From contig DGBP01000003.1 of assembly GCA_002384855.1 (NCBI GenBank), forward strand, positions 52,150 to 116,149: DNA of 64,000 bases, given 5' to 3'. The position numbers were made by a program, and so were the translations under genes. Position 1 is the first letter of the stretch, and each line of letters begins with the position of its first letter. Under the pieces are notes generated by a model. The model worked only from the letters and a program-made list of their open reading frames with translations, did no database searches and was not told where the DNA came from. The stretch comes from Nocardioidaceae bacterium UBA4001. Its GTDB lineage: Bacteria > Actinomycetota > Actinomycetes > Propionibacteriales > Nocardioidaceae. Below, piece after piece: positions 25,697-33,597 of this stretch.

Positions 25697-26419
25697 GTGA
25701 CCGCCACGCGCCGCTCGATCATCCGGGACGGGATCGCGGTCGGGGTCGCGACCGGCGCCTACGGCATCTCGTTCGGAGCGATCTCGGTGGCCGCCGGTCT
25801 CTCGGTCCTGCAGACCTGCGCCCTGTCGCTGCTCGTGTTCACCGGGGCCTCCCAGTTCGCGCTGGTCGGCGTCGTGGCCAACGGCGGCGCCCCCCTGTCA
25901 GGGGCGGTGACCGCGCTGCTCCTGGGCACCAGGAACACCCTCTACGGTCTGCGCCTCGCGCCCCTGCTCGGCTGGACCGGCTGGCGCCGTACGGCCGCGG
26001 CGCACCTGGTCATCGACGAGTCCACGGCCATGGCGGTCACCCGCGAGACGCGGGAGGACGCCCGGACCGGCTTCCTCAGCACCGGGGTCGCGGTCTTCTC
26101 GCTGTGGAACCTCGCCACCCTGGGCGGCGCGCTGGCGGGGGAGGCGCTCGGCGACCCGCGGACCTACGGCCTCGACGCCGCCGTCGGTGGCGCCTTCCTC
26201 GCGCTGTTGTGGCCCCGGCTTCGCGACCGCCGCAACAAGGTCACCGCCGTGCTGGCCGTGGCGCTGGCCCTGGGGCTGGTGCCGCTCACGCCGGCCGGGG
26301 TCCCGGTCCTCGCCGCCGCCCTCGTCGCCCTCGCGGTGGGGTTGGCGAGCCGGACCGAGGAGGACCCGACCGAGATCCCCGGCCGCGACGACCTGGCCAC
26401 GGGAGGTGAGCACGGATGA
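25697..26419 (+). CDS. azlC: AzlC-type branched-chain amino acid exporter, large subunit
   Basis: The 240-residue membrane protein of the AzlC/BrnF family exports branched-chain amino acids with AzlD/BrnE. The N-terminal GIAVGVATGAYGISFGAISVAAGLS and the LLVFTGASQFALVGV motif are typical, with about seven helices in total. The GTG start at 25697 lies 9 bases after the previous gene. The stop overlaps azlD (ATGA), which fits an obligate two-subunit exporter. Confidence 0.93.
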   Translation: MTATRRSIIRDGIAVGVATGAYGISFGAISVAAGLSVLQTCALSLLVFTGASQFALVGVVANGGAPLSGAVTALLLGTRNTLYGLRLAPLLGWTGWRRTAAAHLVIDESTAMAVTRETREDARTGFLSTGVAVFSLWNLATLGGALAGEALGDPRTYGLDAAVGGAFLALLWPRLRDRRNKVTAVLAVALALGLVPLTPAGVPVLAAALVALAVGLASRTEEDPTEIPGRDDLATGGEHG

Positions 26420-26715
26420 TGTGGGCCGGGATCGCCGTCACCGCCGTCGGCGCCTACCTGCTCAAGCTCGCCGGGCTCTCGATCCCCGCGACCGTGCTGG
26501 AGCATCCCCTGGTGCACCGGGTCGCCGACCTGCTCCCGGTGGCGCTGCTCGCCGCACTGGTGGCGGTGCAGGTGTTCGGCGAGCAGCAGTCGCTCGTCCT
26601 GGACGCCCGCGCGGCGGGGTTGGGGGCGGCGGTCGTGGCCCTGCTGCTGCGGGCGCCGTTCATCGTCGTGGTGCTGGTCGCGGCGCTCACCGCGGGCATC
26701 GTGCGGATGCTCTGA
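26416..26715 (+). CDS. azlD: AzlD-type branched-chain amino acid exporter, small subunit
   Basis: The 99-residue protein with four helices fits the AzlD/BrnE family: the early GAYLLKLAGLSIP, RVADLLPVALLAALVAVQVF in the centre and LLLRAPFIVVVLVAALTAGIVR at the end. It is coupled to azlC by ATGA. It ends 4 bases from the convergent VOC gene. Confidence 0.93.
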   Translation: MMWAGIAVTAVGAYLLKLAGLSIPATVLEHPLVHRVADLLPVALLAALVAVQVFGEQQSLVLDARAAGLGAAVVALLLRAPFIVVVLVAALTAGIVRML

Positions 26716-26719
26716 TGCC

Positions 26720-27175
26720 TCAGGGGATCTCGATCCGGCCGGACTCGTCGATCGGGAAGCCGGGGTTGCGGGCGATCTCCCACAGGATGCCGTCGGGGTC
26801 GGCGAAGTAGCCCGAGTAGCCGCCCCACTCGGTCTTGGCCGGCGGCTTCACGATCGTGCCGCCCGCCTCGCGCACCCGCACGAACCCCAGGTCCACCGCG
26901 TCCTCGGTCGGCAGGTTGATCGCGAGGGTGACACCCCGGTAGGCCGGCTGCTCGTCGGCCGGCGGCGCCTCGAGCCCTGCGTCCTCGGCCAGCGCGGTGT
27001 AGCCGAACAGCCCGATCCAGGTCCCCGAGGTCTTGAACCAGACGATGCCGTCGGCGGCGTCGCCCCGCTGCTCCCAGCCGAGCTCGCGATAGAAGCGGGT
27101 CGACCGGCCCAGGTCGCTGACGCCGAGGGTGACGATGGAGAAGTTGGGTGCGACATCGGTAGGCATGGACAACAT
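26720..27175 (-). CDS. VOC/glyoxalase superfamily protein
   Basis: The 151-residue protein has two beta-alpha-beta-beta-beta units: VTLGVSDLGRSTRFYRELGW near the start and EWGGYSGYFADPDGILWEIARNP near the end. The latter carries the usual terminal metal-ligand glutamate. Members range from dioxygenases to lyases and antibiotic-binding proteins, so no reaction is assigned. The start is ATG 27175 or 27166 and neither has a strong ribosome site. It probably shares a transcript with the upstream membrane-protein gene (15-base gap). Confidence 0.85.
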   Translation of the reverse strand: MLSMPTDVAPNFSIVTLGVSDLGRSTRFYRELGWEQRGDAADGIVWFKTSGTWIGLFGYTALAEDAGLEAPPADEQPAYRGVTLAINLPTEDAVDLGFVRVREAGGTIVKPPAKTEWGGYSGYFADPDGILWEIARNPGFPIDESGRIEIP

Positions 27176-27190
27176 TGTGCCCCCGGTCGC

Positions 27191-27643
27191 TCAGGACGCG
27201 CGGTCGCGGGCGTCGTACAGCTCGATGGCCCGGCGGGCGGCCGACCGCGCGCGGGTGCGGTCGCCGGCGTCGTCGTAGGCGAGCGCGAGGCGGTACCACG
27301 CCTGCCAGCTCTCCGGGGACGCCTCGACCTCGGCCTGGCGTACGCCGAACGCCTCGTCGGCGGCGGATCGGTCGACCCGCCCCGAAGGGCGCCGCGGGAG
27401 GTCGTCGACCGGCAGCCCGTCCTCGGCCTCGAGCGCCGCCGCGAGCTCGGCCGAGCGCCGCCCGAACACGATCTCGCGCCACACCAGGGCCAGCCCGAGC
27501 AGCGGCAGCACGATCAGCGCGACCCCGAGCAGCATCGCGACCGGCTCGCCGGAGCCGATGAAGGCCACGCCCTTGGCCCCGAGAAGCACGGCGTAGAAGA
27601 CCAGGATCACCGCCATGGCAGCGACGACGGCCTTGGTGCGCAT
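27191..27643 (-). CDS. Membrane-anchored protein with TPR-like C-terminus
   Basis: The 150-residue protein has two membrane helices (residues ~5-30 and 35-55), then a charged linker. It ends in SWQAWYRLALAYDDAGDRTRARSAARRAIELYD, which reads as one tetratricopeptide-like helical hairpin. The ATG overlaps the last base of the dapB stop (TGATG), so it is in the dapB operon. Such genes commonly follow dapB in this bacterial group as uncharacterised proteins. Confidence 0.78.
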   Translation of the reverse strand: MRTKAVVAAMAVILVFYAVLLGAKGVAFIGSGEPVAMLLGVALIVLPLLGLALVWREIVFGRRSAELAAALEAEDGLPVDDLPRRPSGRVDRSAADEAFGVRQAEVEASPESWQAWYRLALAYDDAGDRTRARSAARRAIELYDARDRAS

Positions 27644-28398
27644 CAGTCCAGGCCCATGAACTCTTCGAGGCCGACGGTCAGGCCGGGCGCACCTGCGATC
27701 GAGCGCAGCCCGAGGAGGACGCCGGGCATGAAGGAGATCCGGTCCATCGAGTCGTGCCGGATGGTCAGCGTCTCCCCCGGCCCGCCCAGGATCACCTCCT
27801 GGTGGGCGACGAGCCCGCGCAGGCGCAGCCCGTGCACCCGGATGCCCTCGACGTCGGCGCCACGCGCACCCTCGAGGGCGGTCGACGTCGCGTCGGGGAT
27901 CGGGCCCGAGCCGGCGGCGCGGCGGGCCTCGGCGACGAGGGAGGCGGTACGACGGGCCGTCCCCGAGGGCGCGTCCGCCTTGTCGGGGTGGTGCAGCTCG
28001 ACGATCTCCACGGACTCGTAGAAGGGTGCGGCCTCCGCGGCGAAGCGCATCATCAAGATCGCGCCGATGGAGAAGTTCGGGGCGACGAGGACGCCGGTGC
28101 CCGGTGACTCCTCGAGCCAGCCGCGCAGCCGGGCGAGCCGCTCGTCGTCGAAGCCGGTGGTCCCCACCACGGCGTTGATGCCGTGGCGGACGCAGAAGTC
28201 GAGGTTGTCCATGACCACGTCGGGGTGCGTGAAGTCCACGACCGCCTCTGCGCCGGCGGAGACCAGCTCGTCGAGGGAGTCCTCGGCGTCCACCGCCGCG
28301 ACCAGCTCCATGTCGTCGGCGCCGTCGACGGCCCGACAGACCTCAGCACCGACCTTGCCGCGGGCGCCGAGCACGCCCACTCTCATCTTCGCCGTCAC
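27643..28398 (-). CDS. dapB: 4-hydroxy-tetrahydrodipicolinate reductase
   Basis: The 251-residue second enzyme after DapA in lysine/diaminopimelate synthesis is NAD(P)H-dependent. It has a Rossmann start VGVLGARGKVG, AVVGTTGF and the catalytic signature ELHHPDKADAPSGTA, all intact. The start is GTG 28398, with ATG 28386 an alternative that removes MTAK only. It is co-directional with the M16 peptidase and pnp genes upstream, and with the membrane protein it overlaps downstream. Confidence 0.96.
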   Translation of the reverse strand: MTAKMRVGVLGARGKVGAEVCRAVDGADDMELVAAVDAEDSLDELVSAGAEAVVDFTHPDVVMDNLDFCVRHGINAVVGTTGFDDERLARLRGWLEESPGTGVLVAPNFSIGAILMMRFAAEAAPFYESVEIVELHHPDKADAPSGTARRTASLVAEARRAAGSGPIPDATSTALEGARGADVEGIRVHGLRLRGLVAHQEVILGGPGETLTIRHDSMDRISFMPGVLLGLRSIAGAPGLTVGLEEFMGLD

Positions 28399-28407
28399 GC
28401 ACCCAAC

Positions 28408-28956
28408 CTAGTGCGGCGCGGTGGCCGGTGCGGACCCGGCCTCCGTGCGCACGAGCGGCTCCGGCCAGGTGCGTGGCGTCTGCCCGGGGACCAGGCCGGT
28501 CCGGATCGTCCCCCAGAACGTCCTCCGGTCATCCACGGTCACCACGCCCCACTCGTGGGCGATCTTGTCGACGAGGAGCAGGCCGAGGCCGTCGGCCACG
28601 ACATCCAGGGGGTCGACCTGGCCGTCCGACGGGTCGGTCGCGGCGCCCCCGGCTCCCGGCGCGGCGTCCGCTGCCGAGGCCAACCCGCCCGAGGTGCCGT
28701 CCGGTCCCGGGGAGCGCCCCCCGTCCTGGACGTCGACCCGCATGGAGTACCCGTCGCAGGTGATCCGCACGCTGATCGGCGCGGTGCCGTAGAGGGCGGC
28801 ATTGGTCACGAGCTCACTGGCGAGCAGCTGCAGGGCGACGGTGCTGCGGGCGCCGTGCTCGGAGCAGGCGTGCTGCTCGACGAAGTCACGGGCGAGCGCC
28901 GGCGACTCCAGGGACTTCTCGAACTCCGCGTCCGCGTCCGCCGTTGCCTCGCACAT
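28408..28956 (-). CDS. HATPase_c anti-sigma-like ATP-binding protein
   Basis: The 182-residue single GHKL ATPase domain resembles RsbW/SpoIIAB anti-sigma kinases: N-box LLASELVTNAALYG, VDVQDGGRSP as G1-like and GLGLLLVDKIAHEWG as the G2 region. A Gly/Ala/Asp-rich insert lies between them. No receiver or sensor domain is present. Its partners (sigma factor, antagonist) are not adjacent. The ATG 28956 has GGGGAG upstream. It lies 9 bases before dapB but may have its own promoter in the 249-base gap upstream. Confidence 0.85.
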   Translation of the reverse strand: MCEATADADAEFEKSLESPALARDFVEQHACSEHGARSTVALQLLASELVTNAALYGTAPISVRITCDGYSMRVDVQDGGRSPGPDGTSGGLASAADAAPGAGGAATDPSDGQVDPLDVVADGLGLLLVDKIAHEWGVVTVDDRRTFWGTIRTGLVPGQTPRTWPEPLVRTEAGSAPATAPH

Positions 28957-29205
28957 CCGCTGACTCCCCGTCCTCGACCGTCACCGCGCATCGCGTGGCG
29001 TCCTGGGCGTGCAGAACGAGGAGAGCCTGGTTGCCGTGTGACACGACGTCGGAATCTTGGCTCGATCCCCGGTCTCCCGGTTCACTGAGCCCACCACTCC
29101 TCGGTTCTCCTCGTCCTGGGTCCATGACACACCCGGGTGTACGACGACCCTAGGACCGATCGGCTCTACGACCCAGGGCCGGAGGTCCCGAACCGGACGA
29201 ATGAG
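28957..29205. other. Intergenic region with a 12-bp palindrome
   Basis: There is no convincing gene here. A short in-frame stretch at 28886-29125 (minus) lacks a ribosome site. The perfect palindrome ACACCCGGGTGT lies at 29129-29140 and could be an operator for the ATPase gene or part of the upstream gene's 3' end. Confidence 0.4.
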
Positions 29206-30543
29206 TCAGCCTGCGACCGGGCCCACGACGGCCAGCGTCTCGGGCTGGGAGAACAGCTCCTTGGCCAGGACCTGCACCTCCTCGGAGGTCACCGCGTCGA
29301 TGCGGCTGATCACCTCGTCGATCCCGGGCAGCTCGTCGTACAGCAGCTCCGCCTTGGCGATCCGCGACATACGCGTGCCCGACTCCTCCATGCTGAGCAC
29401 GAGGCCACCGCGCAGCTGCCCCTTGCCGCGGCTGAGCTCGTCGGCGGTGACGCCCTCGTCGGCCAGCCGCTGCATCTCGGCGCGCACCACCTCGAGGACG
29501 TCGTCCTTGCGGGCCGGCAGGCAGCCGACGCCCACCCCGAACATGCCGGTGTCGGCGTAGTGGGAGGCGAAGGAGTAGATCGAGTAGGCCAGGCCGCGCC
29601 GCTCCCGGACCTCCTGGAACAGCCGCGAGGAGGTGCCGCCGCCAAGCACGGCGTTGACGGCGCCGAGGGCGTAGCGGCGGTCGTCGGTGCGCACCAGGCC
29701 GTTGACGCCGAGGACCAGGTTGACCTGCTCGAACGGACGGCTCAGGGCGATCTCCCCCGCCGCCGTGCGCTGCGACTGCTCGAGACGGCGGGGAGGCGAC
29801 GGCACCGCGTCGGCGTCGGCGAGGAAGTCGCTCCCGCTGAACGCCGCCGCCACCTGGCGTACGACGTCGTCGTGGTCGACGTTGCCGGCCGCGGCGACCA
29901 CGATGTCCTGCGGGCGGTAGGTGCTGCGGTAGTACTCCACGATCCGGTCGCGGGTCAGCGCCTCGATCGAGGCGACGGTGCCCGCGATGGGCCGCCCGAG
30001 GGAGGAGCCGCCCCACGCCTTCTCGGCGTAGAGGTTGTGCACGACGTCGTCGGGGTCGTCGTCGTGCATGGCGATCTCGTCGAGGATCACCTCACGCTCG
30101 GCCTCCACGTCCTCGGGCGTGATCGTCGAGGAGGTGATCATGTCGCCGAGGACCTCGATGGCCAGGGGAAGGTCCTGGTCGAGCACCCGCGCGTGGAAGC
30201 AGGTGTACTCCTTGGCGGTGAAGGCGTTGAACTCCCCGCCCACCGCGTCGAGCGCGATGGAGATGTCCATCGCCGAGCGGGTGGGCGTGCCCTTGAACAG
30301 CACGTGCTCGAGGAAGTGCGAGGCGCCCGACAGCGTCGGCGTCTCGTCGCGCGAGCCCACGCCGATCCAGGCCCCGACCGTCGCCGAGCGAACCCCGGGC
30401 ATGGTCTCGGTGACCACCCGGAGCCCACCCGGGAGCACGGTCCGGCGGACCTGTGAGACCACAGATCCGCCGGCGTCGTGCTCCACCAGAAGCGTCCGGG
30501 TCGTCCCGGGCGCCTGCTGGGTCGCAGTGAAGGGAGTCGTCAC
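29206..30543 (-). CDS. M16 family zinc peptidase
   Basis: The 445-residue M16B peptidase has the inverted zinc motif HFLEH at residues 76-80, with EREVILDEIAMHDDDP supplying the downstream glutamate. The C-terminal half has the second M16 domain with GGGTSSRLFQEVRERRGLAYSIYSF. All metal ligands are present, so it should be an active processing peptidase. Its GTG start overlaps the pnp stop (GTGA). A pnp-peptidase pair like this is conserved in actinobacteria; the physiological substrate is unknown. Confidence 0.95.
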   Translation of the reverse strand: MTTPFTATQQAPGTTRTLLVEHDAGGSVVSQVRRTVLPGGLRVVTETMPGVRSATVGAWIGVGSRDETPTLSGASHFLEHVLFKGTPTRSAMDISIALDAVGGEFNAFTAKEYTCFHARVLDQDLPLAIEVLGDMITSSTITPEDVEAEREVILDEIAMHDDDPDDVVHNLYAEKAWGGSSLGRPIAGTVASIEALTRDRIVEYYRSTYRPQDIVVAAAGNVDHDDVVRQVAAAFSGSDFLADADAVPSPPRRLEQSQRTAAGEIALSRPFEQVNLVLGVNGLVRTDDRRYALGAVNAVLGGGTSSRLFQEVRERRGLAYSIYSFASHYADTGMFGVGVGCLPARKDDVLEVVRAEMQRLADEGVTADELSRGKGQLRGGLVLSMEESGTRMSRIAKAELLYDELPGIDEVISRIDAVTSEEVQVLAKELFSQPETLAVVGPVAG

Positions 30544-32777
30544 TGCTCCCCGTCTACCGAACCCTCGGTCGCAGCCTCGGACTCGGACGACTCCGACTCG
30601 TCCACGACCGGGATGAGCGAGAGCTTGCCGCGGTCGTCGATCTCGGCGATCTGGACCTGGACCTTCTGGCCCACCGACACGACGTCCTCGACGTTCTCGA
30701 CGCGCTTGCCGCCGGCCAGGGAGCGCAGCTTGCTGATGTGCAGCAGGCCGTCCTTGCCGGGAAGCAGCGAGACGAACGCGCCGAAGTTCGTGGTCTTCAC
30801 GACCGTGCCGAGGTAGCGCTCGCCCACCTCGGGCATCGTCGGGTTCGCGATGCCGTTGATGATCGTGCGGGCGGCCTCGGCCGACTCGCCGTTCGTGGCG
30901 CCGATGTAGATCGTGCCGTCGTCCTCGATGCTGATCTGTGCACCCGTGTCGTCCTGGATCTGGTTGATGACCTTCCCCTTGGGGCCGATCACCTCGCCGA
31001 TCTTGTCGACGGGCACCCTGACGGTGATGATCCGCGGCGCGTTGAGCGACATCTCCTCGGGCGTCTCGATGGCCTCGGCCATCACGTCGAGGATCGTCAT
31101 CCTGGCGTCGCGGGCCTGCGTCAGCGCACCGGCGAGCACGTCGGCGGGGATGCCGTCGAGCTTGGTGTCGAGCTGCAGCGCGGTCACGAACTCCCGGGTG
31201 CCGGCGACCTTGAAGTCCATGTCGCCGAAGGCGTCCTCGGCACCGAGGATGTCGGTAAGGGTGACGAACTCGGTCTTGCCGTCGACCTCACCGGAGATGA
31301 GGCCCATCGCGATGCCCGCGACGGGGGCGCGCAGCGGCACACCCGCCTGGAGCAGCGACAGCGTCGAGGCGCAGACCGAGCCCATCGAGGTCGAGCCGTT
31401 GGAGCTGAGGGCCTCCGAGACCTGACGGATCGCGTAGGGGAACTCCTCGCGAGTCGGCAGCACCGGCATGAGGGCCCGGCCGGCGAGCGCACCGTGGCCG
31501 ATCTCGCGGCGCTTCGGGGAGCCGACGCGGCCGGTCTCGCCGGTGGAGTACGGCGGGAAGTTGTAGTTGTGCATGTAGCGACGCGTGGTCTCCGGGGAGA
31601 GCGTGTCGAGCTTCTGCTCCAGCGTCAGCATGTTCAGGGTGGTGACGCCCAGGATCTGGGTCTCACCGCGCTCGAACAGCGCCGAGCCGTGGACGCGCGG
31701 GATCACGCCGACCTCCGCGGACAGGGTCCGGATGTCGGTGAGGCCGCGGCCGTCGATGCGGACCTTGTCGCGGAGCACGCGCTCGCGCACGAGCTGCTTG
31801 GTCAGCGAGCGGAAGGCGGCACCGACCTCCTTCTCACGTCCCTCGAAGTCCGGGGCGACCTTCTCGAGGACCTCGGCCTTGACCTGGTCCATCTTGCTCT
31901 CGCGGTCCTGCTTGCCGCTGACGGTCAGCGCCTCGGCAAGGTCCTTGGCGGCCGCCTTCTCGACGGCGGCGAACACGTCGTCCTCGAAGTCGAGGAACAC
32001 CGGGAAGTCCTGGACCGGCTTCGCGGCCTGCTTGGCCAGCTCGACCTGGGCCTCGACCAGCTGCTTGATGAACGGCTTGGCCGCCTCGAGCCCGCCGGCG
32101 ACGACGTCCTCGGTCGGCGCCTGGGTGCCGGAGCGAACCAGGTCCCAGGTGGCGTCGGTCGACTCGGCCTCGACCATCATGATCGCCACCTCACCGGTCT
32201 CGGTCACGCGACCGGCGACCACCATGTCGAAGACCGCGTCCTCGAGCTGGCTGTGCTTGGGGAAGGCGACCCACTGTCCCTCGATGAGCGCCACGCGGAC
32301 GCCGCCGACCGGGCCGGAGAACGGCAGGCCGGAGAGCTGGGTGGAGATCGAGGCGGCGTTGATCGCGAGCACGTCGTACGGCGTGTCGGGCTCGAGCGCC
32401 ATCACGGTGATGACGACCTGGACCTCGTTGCGCAGACCCTTCTTGAAGGTCGGGCGCAGCGGGCGGTCGATCAGACGGCAGGTCAAGATGGCGTCCTCGG
32501 ACGGACGGCCCTCCCGGCGGAAGAACGAGCCGGGGATCCGGCCCGCGGCGTACATCCGCTCCTCCACGTCGATGGTGAGCGGAAAGAAGTCGAAGTGCTC
32601 CTTCGGGTGCTTCCCGGCCGTGGTGGCCGAGAGCAGCATGGTCTCGTCGTCGAGGTAGGCGGTGACCGAGCCGGCCGCCTGACGGGCGAGCAGCCCGGTC
32701 TCGAACTTGACCTTGCGGGTGCCGAACTTGCCGTTGTCGAGAACGGTCTCGACGGCGGAGATGGTGGGTTCCTCCAC
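30540..32777 (-). CDS. pnp: Polyribonucleotide nucleotidyltransferase
   Basis: PNPase is a phosphorolytic 3'-5' exoribonuclease. The 745-residue product has a first RNase PH domain, an all-alpha linker and a second, catalytic RNase PH domain. KH (GPKGKVINQIQDDTGAQISIED) and S1 (GTVVKTTNFGAFVSLLPGKDGLLHIS) domains and an acidic tail follow. The GTG 32777 start with AAAGGGG upstream gives the expected EEPTISAVETVLDNG N-terminus. It is preceded by a long structured leader after rpsO. Confidence 0.97.
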   Translation of the reverse strand: MEEPTISAVETVLDNGKFGTRKVKFETGLLARQAAGSVTAYLDDETMLLSATTAGKHPKEHFDFFPLTIDVEERMYAAGRIPGSFFRREGRPSEDAILTCRLIDRPLRPTFKKGLRNEVQVVITVMALEPDTPYDVLAINAASISTQLSGLPFSGPVGGVRVALIEGQWVAFPKHSQLEDAVFDMVVAGRVTETGEVAIMMVEAESTDATWDLVRSGTQAPTEDVVAGGLEAAKPFIKQLVEAQVELAKQAAKPVQDFPVFLDFEDDVFAAVEKAAAKDLAEALTVSGKQDRESKMDQVKAEVLEKVAPDFEGREKEVGAAFRSLTKQLVRERVLRDKVRIDGRGLTDIRTLSAEVGVIPRVHGSALFERGETQILGVTTLNMLTLEQKLDTLSPETTRRYMHNYNFPPYSTGETGRVGSPKRREIGHGALAGRALMPVLPTREEFPYAIRQVSEALSSNGSTSMGSVCASTLSLLQAGVPLRAPVAGIAMGLISGEVDGKTEFVTLTDILGAEDAFGDMDFKVAGTREFVTALQLDTKLDGIPADVLAGALTQARDARMTILDVMAEAIETPEEMSLNAPRIITVRVPVDKIGEVIGPKGKVINQIQDDTGAQISIEDDGTIYIGATNGESAEAARTIINGIANPTMPEVGERYLGTVVKTTNFGAFVSLLPGKDGLLHISKLRSLAGGKRVENVEDVVSVGQKVQVQIAEIDDRGKLSLIPVVDESESSESEAATEGSVDGEQ

Positions 32778-33121
32778 GGGATACCCCTTTCTGTTTCGCG
32801 GAGCGATCCCGCGAGGGCGCCCATGATCAGCTGCTGACCAGTGGTGCGCTGGTGGCTCCGCTGGCACAGGGGCCGGTCTTCGATCGAGGCCCGCGGGCTG
32901 CGGCGTTGCCGCCGTCCCGAAGGCCACTACCGAGGACCGGGCCGGACGTCCGCGGTCGCTCCAGATGGTGGTGGTGTCTTCAGTTGTGGGTGGGACGTCT
33001 CCGAGCGTAGTCGGAGGTCGTCCCGGTGATACAGCAGGAGCGGTCACCCGGCGTTGCACGAGGCATGCGGGGACCGCTCCGGCTCACGACGTGGGCGACA
33101 CGACGTAGATCGATGGGTTGA
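32778..33121 (-). promoter_or_regulatory. rpsO-pnp spacer with two hairpins, possible PNPase-controlled leader
   Basis: This 344-base spacer carries two structures. At 32992-33024, arms GGGACG-T-CTCCGA and TCGGAGG-TCGTCCC pair over about 12 bases around a 6-base loop with one small bulge. At 33037-33080, GGAGCGGT pairs with ACCGCTCC across a 28-base loop. Either could end rpsO transcripts. In E. coli the pnp leader is a hairpin cut by RNase III and used for autocontrol; an equivalent role here is inference. Confidence 0.45.
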
Positions 33122-33397
33122 TCAACGGCGCAGACCGAGCCGCTCCACGATCGAGCGGTAACGGTTGATGTCTTCCTTCTGCATGTAGTTCAGAAGGCGA
33201 CGACGCTGACCGACGAGCAGCAGCAGGCCACGACGGCTGTGGTGGTCGTGCTTGTGCTCCTTGAGGTGCTCGGTCAGGTGGGCGATGCGGTGGCTGAGCA
33301 GTGCCACCTGGACCTCGGGCGAGCCGGTGTCACCCTCGGTCGTGCCGTACTCGGCGATGATCTTCTGCTTGGTCTCTACGTCCGTACCTCTGGACAC
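33122..33397 (-). CDS. rpsO: 30S ribosomal protein S15
   Basis: The 91-residue S15 binds 16S rRNA in the central domain. The conserved GDTGSPEVQVALLSHRIAHL, KDHHSRRGLL-type HKHDHHSRRGLLLLVGQRRR and YMQKEDINRYRSIVERLGLRR are present. The start is GTG 33397 with AAGGGAAG upstream; the longer open frame above it is not conserved. It is followed by pnp across the hairpin-containing spacer, the classical rpsO-pnp order. Confidence 0.96.
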   Translation of the reverse strand: MSRGTDVETKQKIIAEYGTTEGDTGSPEVQVALLSHRIAHLTEHLKEHKHDHHSRRGLLLLVGQRRRLLNYMQKEDINRYRSIVERLGLRR

Positions 33398-33597
33398 GCG
33401 ACTTCCCTTCGGTTCTCTCGCTGCGCGGCGCGCCGGGGCCTGTTCACCCGGGCACTCTGGATCCGCGGCCGTTCTGACGGCGCTGTCGCACCGGGCCAGG
33501 AGCCCGGGCAACCGCTCAAGACTATCAGCGGGCCCAGGCATTCTCCGAATCGCGTGCGGCCCCGCACCTCCGCGGGATCGCGTGACAGGATCGGCGT

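Noticed and set aside
28886..29125. Short minus-strand frame upstream of the ATPase regulator
   Set aside because: It has weak third-position GC bias, no Shine-Dalgarno and no conserved pattern; it overlaps the start of the real gene.
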